Source: Allacma fusca
Lineage: Eukaryota > Arthropoda > Collembola > Symphypleona > Sminthuridae
Length of the DNA stretch: 64,000 nucleotides
Assembly (NCBI GenBank): GCA_947179485.1
Contig: OX359247.1
Coordinates: forward strand, 44,737,131-44,801,130
Direction of reading: 5' to 3'
The notes below the pieces were generated by a model. That model was not told where the DNA came from, ran no database searches, and saw only the letters and a list, made by a program, of their open reading frames with translations. Both the position numbers and the translations under genes were made by a program. Shown piece after piece: positions 36,936 to 50,000 of the stretch (position 1 is its first letter; each line of letters opens with the position of its first letter).

Positions 36936-39666
36936 GCTCACAGTCACAGTGGAGCAGTCAGTGGGGAAAAAGTGGAGCATTTGTGCAAGTTGACCTTAAT
37001 CTCCCGTGACTTCATGTTCCCTATCTCTGTCTAATTATATTCATAGGACACAGCAGGGATAACTATAGAGATGGTGACGGAACCTATCCATTAATTGGGA
37101 ACAACAATGTCCTTCCCCGTAACTTCATTTCTTAGGGACTTCACCGAGAGAAACCGTGAGGGAAAAAAGCATCGATTCTGTTGACTGAATGATCCTTCGG
37201 TACATTAATCTCTTCCCTTCAACTGACTTGAGGTTTTAAAGTGGACTGCTACACCACACCTCCGAACAATCCAAATCCATTGTGGCTGTCAAATCCATAA
37301 CGTTCAGTTCCGCTCCAGTTGATCGTGTCAGGAAAAGGAACTTAGTGCAAAAAAAAATATATAATAATAAACTCCGGGTATTCAAAGAGACTCTGGCATT
37401 TTCATCCTTCCAACAATTGACAATGTAAGTTTCTTGTTAAACTCTCGACCCACAAAATCATACCACAGGCTGGGAAACACATTACTGGAAGAAAAAAAAA
37501 TCTCTCCACTTGTGTACTCTCTCTCTCTCTCTCTCTACATTGAAGTACTGGTGGAGACGAGAAGGAAGGAAAGTACCCTGCAGATAAGAAGTGACCAAAT
37601 GTGTACTCTGACTTGCTGAAGACCGCATTTTTGCAAAACGTCAACCTCCCGAGAGTCTAGTGAGGAGAAAGCCTTCAATTACATAGGTCAGGAAGATCCG
37701 ACTGCTCCAGCAGGAGCTAAAATAGAATCGTGCCAGTAGTGCTGTACTAGTACTGGTGCATGTACATACATATGTGATAGGGAGCAAAATTCATTTCCCC
37801 TCGTCTCATGTACCAGACATAATGGGTGTGCGATTGATACATATGAAGTCCCACATGCCCCACACGAATACTCTCTAAGTATTTGGATCTACAAAGGGAA
37901 AAATAAAATGCACACTGTGCAAAAACCAAATGACCATGACGAATTAAAGGGAGTCAAAGCATGAATGGACAACGGTTTAAAAGTTCACATTCAACACTCA
38001 CCACAGAAGGCGTATGAAAGGACGGAGTCCGTGATACAAAATACAACAACAACAACAACTTTACCCCAAAAAAAGACAGGAATTTCAAAAAAGCGCTACT
38101 GAAAAGGTTGAAGGATATCTTTTTGAAGTAACCTCTAATCAAATGTTATGTTTGTCATAGATTTGTTTACTTATCGTTAGTAAACCCCCGGAAATTAGAC
38201 CCTTGTGGAGGTAACAACATCTCTTGTTTATAATTTCCTTGTACATACACAATTAATTACTATACATGCATGTACGAGCTGTGCTTATAATTTATGAACA
38301 CTGTTGACACAGCTCCGTCTCTACTGTTAGTTATGAGCATCATCATTGCCAGAGTCGTCGGAGACTTAATAGCTGAACATTTGTGATAAGTATAATTAAA
38401 ACTGTATAGCTGGAGCAAGTTTAAGCTTGGGGTGTGATACCTTCGTCTTCAATGCTTGTTAACTTTCTTGTAAAATGGACCAAGGAGTATAATAATCCTG
38501 TGTACAGGCTCTGTAACGACACAGCCCTAGCAGGAACTGATACTTGTTGTGAATCATTTGTACAACATTATTTGTATTCTATCGCAACCCCATGTTTTGA
38601 TGCCTCTTGAATTATCGGCATTTTGGCAGAAGGAAAGATGCCAAATATTTTCACAGACCTCACAAAATTTTTCGTTCCTACTACTGAGTCCAAACGACAT
38701 TCATTACTTCGTGGTGAGCCGAAATATGCTCCTTTAATGAGTTGCAAATTTTTTCGCTGATTTAGTCTACTCTACACAAGACTAATTACTAACTTTTCCT
38801 AAAACCAGCCATCTTTTCACTATACAAAAGAAAGGATTCCTCCCCCTCGTCAGTCGAGCCCTTTAATTCTACCAACGGTATACATACAGTGTGGTTGTCT
38901 TTATATAATTATATATATATCTATATATATAATTACAAGAACTGAAACCTATTAAACACGTTGTCAAGAACTATGAAGACATTTACTGGAGTTGCAAGCT
39001 GAATTGGAATTAGAAATTACGACGGACATAAAACCTTTTCCTTGAACCCACAACAACGGAAACTATAGAAATTTACTTCGGGGACAGTACCAAAAATTAG
39101 GACATAGAGCCAAAGTATAGCCAACCTCAGGGTTGAGGCGCATGCTTTGACACTGGACGCTACTATCGTTTTGGTGAATCTACTACTACTTGATTACTAA
39201 TATATATATATATATATATATCTGCCTTTGTTCCATGCACTGATATGCAGACTACTTCAACAACAACTAGTACTCCTACTCCGACGGTGTAGCTGGAACT
39301 CCTTGAACACCCCATTTTGTACAGTGCAAAAAAAAAATAAAGTATCTTATATAGTTGGACTGATGAGCAGACTGCTCATTAGATAGTAATGCTCTGCTAC
39401 TAGGAACCCCAAATTAAAAGAATCGTTCATTGACAGTTTTCTGCAGTGAATCGATTCCCCCACTTGCCTAATTATTGATGAAACCAGGCAACATGCACCT
39501 CTTCGTGTAGAACCCTCCCCGTACTTGGCACACAAGTGGAACAAGGCAAGGCAAAATGCCGGTGGACGACACTGTCTGAATTGGTCTTCAGGTTTGAGTG
39601 CTGCTACTTGGCATTGTTGAGAACGGGAGGAGAATTTCCAGAAGAGACGAGTTTCGTGCGTGAAAT
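36936..39666 (+). other. 5' flank of slo, including probable promoter region
   Basis: No gene is visible. It contains a CT run near 37508, palindromic TA-rich sequence at about 38905-38940 and a perfect TA run at 39199-39221. The slo promoter or untranslated first exons would be expected here, since the first coding exon begins at 39667 with an in-frame stop just upstream. No core promoter element could be assigned with confidence. Confidence 0.4.
39199..39221. repeat. (TA)n microsatellite
   Basis: Perfect TA run in the 5' flank of the slo coding region, about 450 bases before the start codon. Confidence 0.85.
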
Positions 39667-40047
39667 ATGTGTGACGAAGAATTTGAATTTAGTGAGGAGG
39701 AAAAAAAATGTCTCGAACAGAGAAAATGGTGGTGCTTCCTCCTCTCAAGTATTTGCACGTTTCTAGCGGGTCTGGGTATCGTCCTTATCTGGAGAGCTCT
39801 GTCATTTATATGTTGTCGGAAGAGCAGTGGAGACTACTCGGCAGCCGCGGGCGGTCCAAACGACCCCAAAGCCAAAGGTCCGGACCAACTTGTCCAAGCC
39901 GGTGGTCCAGGGATTCAGATGCCTCCCGGTCCAGGACAAAAACCTGGACGGGCACCAAGAGAAGAGTTCGAGGGTACTTTCATGACCGAGGCAAAAGACT
40001 GGGCTGGGGAACTTATCTCGGGTCAGACCACGACAGGCCGAATCATG
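39667..40047 (+). CDS. slo: slo exon 1: N-terminus, S0 and S0-S1 linker
   Basis: A 127-codon exon ending in phase 0 at ATCATG|GTAAGT. ATG 39667 is the first possible start in its frame, because TGA lies at 39661-39663. An acidic N-terminus (about residues 3-12) precedes the S0 helix [20 protein letters not shown] and following residues (about 22-48), ending in CCRK. The linker has a Gly/Pro/Ala-rich stretch (about residues 53-100) longer than the fly form as I recall it. It then rejoins the highly conserved [20 protein letters not shown] and QTTTGRI, which precede S1. Confidence 0.93.
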
Positions 40048-43000
40048 GTAAGTCCTAATAATTCTTCCCTTTCCTCCTCTCTTCTCATTCAATGCCCATA
40101 AAACCATTACCTCCTTTCTAGTTTCTTTCCACACCCACCTCCTCTCTTTTGACAATAATTCACCAAGAGGAGAGACTTTCGAAACTACACACATTTAGGT
40201 ATAACCCTGGTCCTGGATTTTACAAGCCTGCAAGGGGAATTGTTCGTTGAGTAATTACTGTAGTAGCTCGCTCCGGGAAAATGTCTTTGCATTAAATCTC
40301 TATATAAATCTAAAAAGTGTATTTAGATTTAATACGGGTACCTCTTCCCTACTCTGCATGTTCCTTACGCAAGGTGAGGAAAGGAGACTACTCAGTATGT
40401 ACATACATACAGGGAAGACTGGTCTCTGTTTGTACTCCCTTGGACGTACCAAGATCAATAGTCAGAGAGTTATTTCGAGAGAATACTCTCAATCAAAAAA
40501 AGGAAGGAAATGTGCAAAAGGTGGCTTTGAACTGAACTAACGAATATATGTAGATACCTCGCTCAAAATGCTCAAAGTAAACAGCCCCGAAAATATATCA
40601 AAGCCAAAAAAACAACCTTTGCTCATAACCTGGCGTCATTGGGAATGCGTGACAGCGTAATTCTAAGCTGCACGGAAAAGTACAATCATTATCACATTCA
40701 ATGCAAAATTACTCAAATACAATAAATGTAATGAATTTACCCCCCAAATTATAATTTCATTTCCTCAATAGCTGAACTGCTGACAAACACTTCACTCAAA
40801 TCTTGATATGTATACAAAATTGACTATGCTCTATGTATGTATGTAACATACAAACATACATAGTAGATACATCCCAGGAACATGGAAATTTATTAGGGTA
40901 ACTTAATTGCTATTGATTCAGAGCCACATCCTAGCCCTATTTGTTTATAGGTTAGTGGAAATCTACACGGTATTTAGAATTTCTCAGAAAAGTACTGGTA
41001 CATATATTATCAAGAGGAAATTTAAATGGGTTTATTGCTTTTAGTATACTTTAAAGTTGGTTCATACTGAAAGGTTCCCTTGAACGGTAGTAAACTTCCC
41101 TATGCAGTTGTAAAGTAATTACACGGGAATGATTTTCCTGGTGGAGACCATGTTGATTTTGGAAGGATTGCTAATTGATAAATAAAAGCTAATAAAGGGA
41201 TCCATTAAACCCTGTCTGCGGACAAGCGTAAGTGTATGGTGTATAGTAATTATATGTGTCCGTGAAAATAACAAGAGCTCAAGTTTGTTGACGTTTTTAT
41301 CACTGCTGGAGCCTTGCCAAACCAAATGGATTTTATATGTAAGTAAGTACAATAAAGTATCCGACGCGGGACTTGGACAAATGGAACAGTACCTAGTTTG
41401 CTTGAAAACTAATTGTTTTTAGTTTTAATTAATGTTTTGAAGATGCGTACATTATTTTTGTCTCCCTGCTTTTAATTACTGGGAAATACATACATACATA
41501 ATTACACATACATACATTTCAAAATTTATTCCCTACAGACATACTAGAACTACTAGCGTCAATTACGAGAGAGAGAGAGAGAGAGAGCATTTCTCTGCGG
41601 GGGTGTTCACCAGTATTATTATTTTTTCTCTCCCTATGAATAGGATCCATGAGTCTCTATATATGTATATCTACTGACATCCCAAGATGTAAATAAATAC
41701 GTCTCGGCAGTGAAGTCGTGCAAAATGTAGTTTTTATAAAATTGTCTTGGGCTAACGCATTTGGGGGTACGGAGTACAAGCATGCGTATGTGTTAGGAAT
41801 AACTTATATATCTACACCCATAAAAAGTTCATTCCTGGTTGTTTGACTAGGAGTATTTTTACGCAATGTATAGCCCCGAGGACCGTAGTACTTACACAGA
41901 GTAGTAGTTGTAGTAGTAGTAGTTTAATGTAATCGTCGCCGCAAGAGAGGAGAAAACTTTCACAAAATCTGATAAGATTCTTCAACGTTGGGACTTCCTC
42001 ACGGGCTCTGATGTTCAAGAGGAACCCTTGAAAATCAACGGGAGAGATTTCGATTTTTTTTTCTTCTTCCTACATTGAACTAACAAGAGAATTTTCGGGG
42101 GGTAGTTGTGTTGATATGTATGTGGATGCATGTCCCTACTTGACTAGTACAGTAGTACGATAGCATTGTAAGATCGAAAGCCAAGTGTGATATACTCTGT
42201 CATAGGGGCTTCTGCAGAGGAGGAATCTTTTCTGCTCCTGCGACAAGGAGCCACGCAGTGACACAGTGCTAGATACAATTTGGGTGGATCAATGTATGTG
42301 TTCTCCTCAACATTATAATATTAACACTAGAACCAATCCCACCGACCTAGTTTCCCCCGTCGAAAACTCCTTTCTGTTCTTATGTGTGTGCACCTGTTTC
42401 TGCTCCTGTAATTAGTTTTTATGATTTTCACGCTTCCCCAGACTGAGTCTCTCCAAGTTATGGGACCAGCACTGCTATAACCAGTCCACAAAAACCATTT
42501 GGCACAATTCCTACTTTCCCCCTCGTCTACTGTAGTATGTCCTGGTCAAATTTTATCCTAAATTGGCCTGTCTATCATTCAAGTATCTAATCAATTTATA
42601 GTCACACGCATCAACGGCTAAACATTTCCTGGTGCTCCGATAGGGGATGGATTTTATAAAAGAGTTTCCATTTATTCCTACTTTATTTCTCTCTATTTTG
42701 TCCCATATTTTGTACTTAGGACAGTATAACTTTTCTTTCGTATTACCCACGGCTCCCTCATTCCTGCAAGTACATATGTTTACGTATGGGTAGATACATA
42801 GGTTACATTAGTAGTTTTGGGGTCTTAACGGATAATAACTTGGCAAGATAGCATCACCCCATGATCTTATCATTTCCTCCATTTGACAGATACAGGATCC
42901 GGCGTGGAGTCAGAGGATCCGCAAATGCTGATTTAGAGTATGATTACATACGAAATAGTACTTGCCACCAGTTTATTGTCCTACATCGCAGAACATAATC

Positions 43001-45067
43001 CCTGCTCTTATTTTCCCTGGCATTCCCTTGTAAACACGTGTAGAGTAATAATTTCCCACAGGGCAAGGTTGTCAAAATTTTCCTAAACTATACATAAATA
43101 GATGCATACAGAGGAGTCTATAGATATTTAAATTTTGAGTAGATTACAATTTTATACCTCACAAGACTCTCTCTCATCCTTGTAATGCAGTAAAAGAGTC
43201 AGGCGTAAAATATGCTTGTGCTGGGGTAATTTTATCCTGGTAAAAAATGCTACAGTTCAAATTAAAATCCATGGAGAAAGTTCAAAGCACTAATTTATGA
43301 TGCCATTAGAGTATGTGTCACCTGGGAAACTGGAGAGTTCTCCAATTTTTCCACAAATAATGAATTATGTACTTCCATGGTGTTATATGTAATCCGAGGG
43401 AGAGCTTCTTCTATCAAACTGTATGGGATATTTAATAACTAATGTACTTGCATCCATGGATACGTACATATTGTGCATGCTGGCTCTTACATGCTTTGTG
43501 GGTTTAAATATCGGACACCTTTTTCATGATTTATCGGCTCCATGGCTGACTCATCAGGGTTTGCAAAGGGATGTGAAGCATAGTATCTACATATAAAATG
43601 ATTCCGTGGAATTGTAAGTATAGGCGTAGCTTCATATGAATAAATGTATATATACAGATGTAGGATATATCTATATATAGATATATAAAAATATATATGT
43701 GTGTGTAAGTGTATGTTCGTAGCGGTGAAATCGATTTTTCATAATGCACAGTCTTTTCTCTTCCGTTCGCAAAGCCCACCCAATGTCGGACTTATGAGAT
43801 TTGGAAAGCTTGCTATTTAGGCATCAAATGTTTAGTTCTCCAAGTTTTTAACTCTTGGTTCTTTTTCTAGTAATTCAATTGCTCCCATGCCCTCCCAAAA
43901 AACTTTGTCTTATCTCTCTAATCCAATACAAGTTTTGCCCCTTCATTCTGAGCACAAAAGAATTCCGGAACGTGATTACAGCCCAAATGTAATCTTCCGA
44001 AAACGAATGATTTGGAAAGTTATACAGAACTACAGTAGGAAGGGGCTAACAGCTGATGTTTTGATTCTACCGATTTCCAATGAATTGAATGGTATTGTCC
44101 GAGCCTCTCTGCAACTCCCTATTGATTACCACATTATTGGATTTGTAGCTTCCTTTTTTTCCTTGGTCGTATAATTAATTAGGTTTAGTAAGTTTGTTCA
44201 TTTAAGCATCACCTCTTAAAGGGCAGGGACGATGGATGTTGGAAAGGGTACGGTAGGGAGTCCCCTCTCGTAATTTCTCATGTTCCTTCTCCCATCATAA
44301 TTAGCGTGTTAGACTTTCTACTTGGATTTTCGCCACATTTGGTAAAACAAAAAAAAATCGCTGACGTGACTCTCCCATTTGCTGCGCTCGTACCTTTATA
44401 AGAAGAAAGTTAAGGTTAGCTACGTGCTAAAAGCGTGGTTGAAAGATGTGGTTTCAAAGGAAAAGTAGTAGGGCTGGGGGATTTTAAAATGTCGGAGTAC
44501 AAATTGAACTTTGTTCAAAACTCCTTTAAATTCTTCTGGTAGTAATAAATTGTTTAATGTAGATAACTTACCATCACATTTAAACTTTTCAAGGGAGTGG
44601 AATTTTGAAAAGGGCCACTGCTAAAAATAATTCTGTGTAAAATGGACGTTTTATAAATGGAAAAAAATAGAGGATGCTTCATCATGTCAATTCGAGAGGC
44701 TCATGGCTATAGGTTAATGATAGCTTTCAAAATACTTGCATTGATCTAACAGTGAAGAAAAAAACCATGCATCAAATGGAGCAGGATAAAAGTTTCTCGA
44801 GCCTCCTCAATTGTCGAAAAATTGACACGCCCTCCGCTATAAATTAAATCCGTGGAAACTATGAAGAAGAGCTGTAGACAAGGGAATATTGGAGGATTTA
44901 GGGTGAACCAACCCTAGAGGAGTATGTACCTCGAGCGAAGTAGGTGGAAGGCGTGTGTGGCATTTAAAGCGCAAGCCAGAATGGAAATAAAAAGGAGATA
45001 CTTACTATATGTGCTACACGCTATTTACAGGAGTTCATATGAACAACATGGAATTATGCAGTGCCAC

Positions 45068-45107
<40 letters not shown>

Positions 45108-46962
45108 AATACATACGTACATATGAGGCACATACACACTCCGAATAAAGGAGAACGTAAAGGTTAGGGAGAAGAGAGGACTGGCAGCTCGCCAAAATAC
45201 CCGGGCAAGGGAGCAAAACGGGTTTCTTTCTCGCAACCTCAAGTGTAAGTGCGGGTGCAGTAGGTTCCAGAAAAGGAGGAAAGTTTGTCCCGCTTTCATC
45301 GCTCCGCTTTTACACAATATCGGCAAGGGTCCTATCATTCCCGTCCCGTCCTATATATCCTATGCATGGAATTATGTGTAAGTATATTGGAAACACCTAC
45401 AGTGTACGTTCTGTACAGTGGGCTCTCCCTGTACTAATTCGCCATGTGAGACGTCACTCATGTAAAAATACCCGTATTGCGTCATCACACGCTTTTCTAG
45501 CGCAACTTGGACATCTCCGTGTTACTTAACCATAACTACGACGACATCCACTTTATCATGTCAATATAATCTTGATTTATAGGGTAACTTTCTCAAACAA
45601 TACGCTCCTTCCTATCGCCTCGTCCCGAATCGGAGACACGAATTTGATCAGTTTTTGTGCTCCTATATCCATAAGTACAATTAAGTAACTACCTCAAACG
45701 GTCCTGGCACAGATTAAATTCACGTGCTCTCAAAGCGGGGAAATCTTGTTTTGAGCTGTGCTTCTTTCTATAACACTACAGTACTACTTCTACTCTAAAA
45801 CCATATCAAATGCTGTGTATACTATAGTCGGGCTCATTGACTCTGTGTAATCTCTCAGTAGCTAGGGAGCCAACAAGTAAATACATAATTAAATGTTTAC
45901 TGAGATTTTTTTTTCTCTTGTCACGTCCGACCAATCCCTATGAGAGGAGACTTTTGAAACATTCACCTATGTATCTCGGCTGTCTCAATAGTCTATCTGA
46001 AGCAGTCACTACTATACTGCTCCTTTGGCTGTTCTTGACCTCACCCTCTGCTAATCCATTAAATTATAGCTACAGAAAATACACCTTTTGAGATAGTAAT
46101 GATCCAGGAAACATGTGGGCTTGAGTTGTTTTTTTGTTAGAAATTCTTGCTGTTCGACAGAAGAGCAATATAAACAATCAAATTTGTATTATTCCGACGA
46201 AAGTCCATTTGAAACAAGCAAACCCATATTATACGGAAGACAATCCGGAATTTAGAGACTATTTATATTATTTGGATTAAGAGGAGCTCAAAACAAACAG
46301 AAATTGCTATTATTTGGATGAGCATGAATGTAAAGGGAAATAATTGGATTTATTCGAAAGAAGATAAGTGTACACGAAAATAATTTATTGTATTACTCAG
46401 AAGAGAATTAATTTAAAGGAAATCATTATTGTTGGGATTAATCAAAAGGGCTCTCCACAATTGAGCAGTATGACACGTCTTTGATGATCATGGAAGATAA
46501 ATTAAAACCCTGTGATTAAACAGATGAATTTGATAGAATAACATATATGGAATATTCGTTTAATAAGAAATATGAAAGTGTGGCTGTAACTCCTGATGAG
46601 CCTGGAGTACAGTAGTAGTACAGTACATGGGCTGAGCCACAGATGCAAATTTGAAATATAATTTTGTCCAGGAACTCCTACAAGCCTGACGCTTATACTT
46701 TCTAGAACAAATTAAATTGACATATGTTAGAATCACGTACATATAACTACTTGTTTACAGGAAAAGCGCATCCTTGTACAAAGGATCAAAGTAGAAGTGC
46801 TCCAGCATGGGGAACAATTTGCAGGAAAAGTGTTTACCACCGTCGGCTGGTTAAAAGCAATCAAATACATACATAGGTTCACATGGATGTTACATATGCA
46901 GACATTTCTCGGGGTAGTGCACTCTTTGATCTCTGCCTTGAAATCACGTCAATTAGTCGAAT

Positions 46963-47013
<51 letters not shown>

Positions 47014-50000
47014 TCATCCTCTGCATCCTAATCCCACTCCCCAACAACAAAGACTTACATATGTAGTTGTGTAAACCTAATCCTCATGAAAATTGTAACC
47101 TAAAATGTTCTTTTCTCAAAATATTTACAGGTCGTGCTTGTTTTTAAACTCAGTATTGCATCCCTGATGATATATTTTATTGACGCTTCAGCGTAAGTAA
47201 TCAACTCTAATTTCCTAGATAGGATCCAACAGAGGAATCTGATAACGAAATCGATACTTACTGCCCCACTTGGGTTTCCTAATGTTGTTTTCCTCCATGT
47301 TTACAGTGTTGGAGTGGAGAAATGCCAGGAATGGAGTAGTAACACAACGCAGCAGATTGACTTAGCATTTAACATATTTTTCATGGTCTACTTTTTCATT
47401 AGGGTAAGTTCCACAGGTTCTCTCAATTTGTCTCATAATTACTGTATCTACTTCTGTAGCCAGGTAAATTGTAACTAAATTATTTAAATGACTTTCAACA
47501 CTAAATATTCTGCACAAATGTACTCTTTCCCATTGAACTCACCTCGTTTAGCGATAGAGGATCAATGGGCTCGAGTTTAGTATCCAACGACGTATGTATT
47601 ACTGTATAATTACAATTTAAGCATCTCAAAACCTAAAGGGACATACATAGATAGGAAAGTATCTCTCAATTTTTCATTTTTTTCCCAAGGTTGCTTTTCA
47701 CATTGTAAATATTTAGGAAGGATTTAAGATAAGTAAACATTTTGAGTTCTCACGTAGGGAACTTAACAACGTAACAAACTTATAAATATAAATAGTGGTA
47801 GGGGGATTTTTTGTATCTATATCTACAGCTTGGACTCCCATCCACCATTAAGGGAGTGGCAATTCTAAGAACAGCTCACGTTTCCAATTTCTGTTTTTTT
47901 TTGTATTTGGCTCTTCTCAGAAGAATAGTCTTTTGTAAAAGTGTAATTTTTAGGGCCACTTGACTAGAGTTTACTGTTGCAATAACAATAATAATAAAAG
48001 TAAGTTATTGGCTTTGCCAGTTAATGATGTACATGCAGTTGTGAGCATGAGGCTGGAGGATATATTGCGAGGGGAAATTTATGTAAATAAGCATAAATAT
48101 TTAAGTTTTTAATGCAGTTGTGTAGGTAGTAGTGGAGTCGTAGCCGTAAAGTCAGGACTTGAGTCGTAGCATCTGTCTTACTGGCTGTGTATAGTAGTTA
48201 TAACAAACGTACATACATATGTACATACATGCCTAGCAAATTTGTCAGAATGACTTTTCGGAGGTTTCGGCATAACTGTAGGTACTTAAATTGCTAGTAA
48301 TTTATTTAAAATAACACTAAGTGTATATAACTGTACATTGTATGACTCAGGGCTAGCTATTCACATAGATTCCAGGTAGGTTTCTGAAGTAGAGTTTTTT
48401 TTTTAATATGTAAAGGAGCAACTATTTACTGAAAATATGATTATTGGGGAAAGCTCCGTTGACGGACAGTTTTCACGGGGAAAGCTGTCAAATAATGGAA
48501 TATTGTAATGATGACAGATGGATCATGCAACCCCGAAATTTTATTTCCGCCCACTTACCCCTTCATCTCTACCAAAATGCATAAATCCCTTTTCATGTAT
48601 ATCCTGTCCTACAAACTACTACTACACCCAGGAAAATTGAGAACTTCCTCAAAAAAAAAACTATTACGGAGGGAACTCAATCATCATTTGATTAAAGATA
48701 GGAATGGAAATAACATGGAAGTCAAGCCCTTCCCCGGCACGACTTGACGTGTTATCGGATAATAATTCTATGATTCATTGCAATGCTATAAGTTACTCGA
48801 CTCTGTGGTGTTAAGAATGTTATTTTAAATAAATTGTTTTTATTTTTTTTTTTTCTCTCTCTCTTCCATGAATAATTCCGACCTGGGACTTGTTGAACCA
48901 TGACGGGGAATGGAATGTTGGAATGTAACTCTTCCATCCTGTGACTTTTACCAATTCGGGATGATCCTTGTAGTTTATAGCAGCGTCTGATAAATTATGG
49001 TTTATGTTGGAGATGTATTCCTTCGTGGATTATTTCACAATCCCTCCGTCCTTCGTGTCAATCTATTTAGATCGAACCTGGATTGGGCTTCGGTTCCTTC
49101 GAGCCTTACGGCTCATGACTGTTCCCGATATACTTCAGTATCTAAATGTTCTCAAGACATCTAGCTCAATTCGCTTGGCTCAGCTGGTTTCAATTTTCAT
49201 TTCCGTATGGCTCACGGCTGCTGGCATTATTCACCTGGTGAGTGCTCAACTGTCATCCATATTTCCCTTTTTATTTCCATATGGGCAAGTCAAGGATAAT
49301 TCATCGAGTCCCCGGTCTTAGACAGTATCTAAACAACAAATCTCTCACGGAGACATCAACCGGTTTTTCAAATTTCCAACTTCCTATAGTGTTCCCGCCT
49401 CCCTCTAGAAATGATTGCAATTTTCTAACGAAATGTCACCTCATAATTTATCCCTCACGTCAGAGTAGCTCCTGGAGTTTTGTCCCAGTTTTAAAACTGT
49501 CCTTCCCCCCCCCCCCCGAGTATGATGACAATGTCACTAGTTTTGAATTAATGACTCCAAAAGCCCTGACCTGACCTGGTGCTAGTAATGTTGGAGTGGT
49601 GTAGTAAAAGCCATGTGGAAATTGTGATGGAGATGGAATCTAACCCAATGTCTTGTCATGTTTATTTTTATAGCTGGAAAATTCAGGTGATCCGTTAACT
49701 TTCGAGAATCCAAATCAAATGTCGTACTGGACATGCGTCTACTTTCTTATTGTAACCATGTCCACCGTGGGATATGGTGATGTATATTGTAGAACGTCAC
49801 TTGGCAGGACATTCCTTGTATTTTTTCTACTCGTTGGCTTGGTGAGTTCACATTTGTCCGTAGTTTCATTATTTAGCAGTAACTACTATTGGAATAATTA
49901 TTATTCTTGGGTAGAGAAATGAGTTATGTCTTCGAGGAACGATGGAAACCTATTAAAGTTCCACTTCTGCAGAAATTGACAGAAGAGGTTCGGACTAAAC

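Larger units (their letters stand above)
40048..47130 (+). other. slo intron 1 (about 7.1 kb)
   Basis: No further slo-like exon is recognised. The intron contains a GA run near 41569, a TAGTAG run near 41900, CATA/CA repeats at 45068-45107, a degenerate 40-bp tandem repeat at about 46149-46460 and a long CT tract at 46966-47016. A 95-codon open frame at 43887-44174 with an ATG has no recognisable domain and is not called. Confidence 0.75.

Noticed and set aside
39802..40194. 130-codon minus-strand open frame
   Set aside because: Antisense shadow of slo exon 1.
43887..44174. 95-codon + frame in slo intron 1 with ATG
   Set aside because: No recognisable domain and no clear splice sites; length is within chance for this window.
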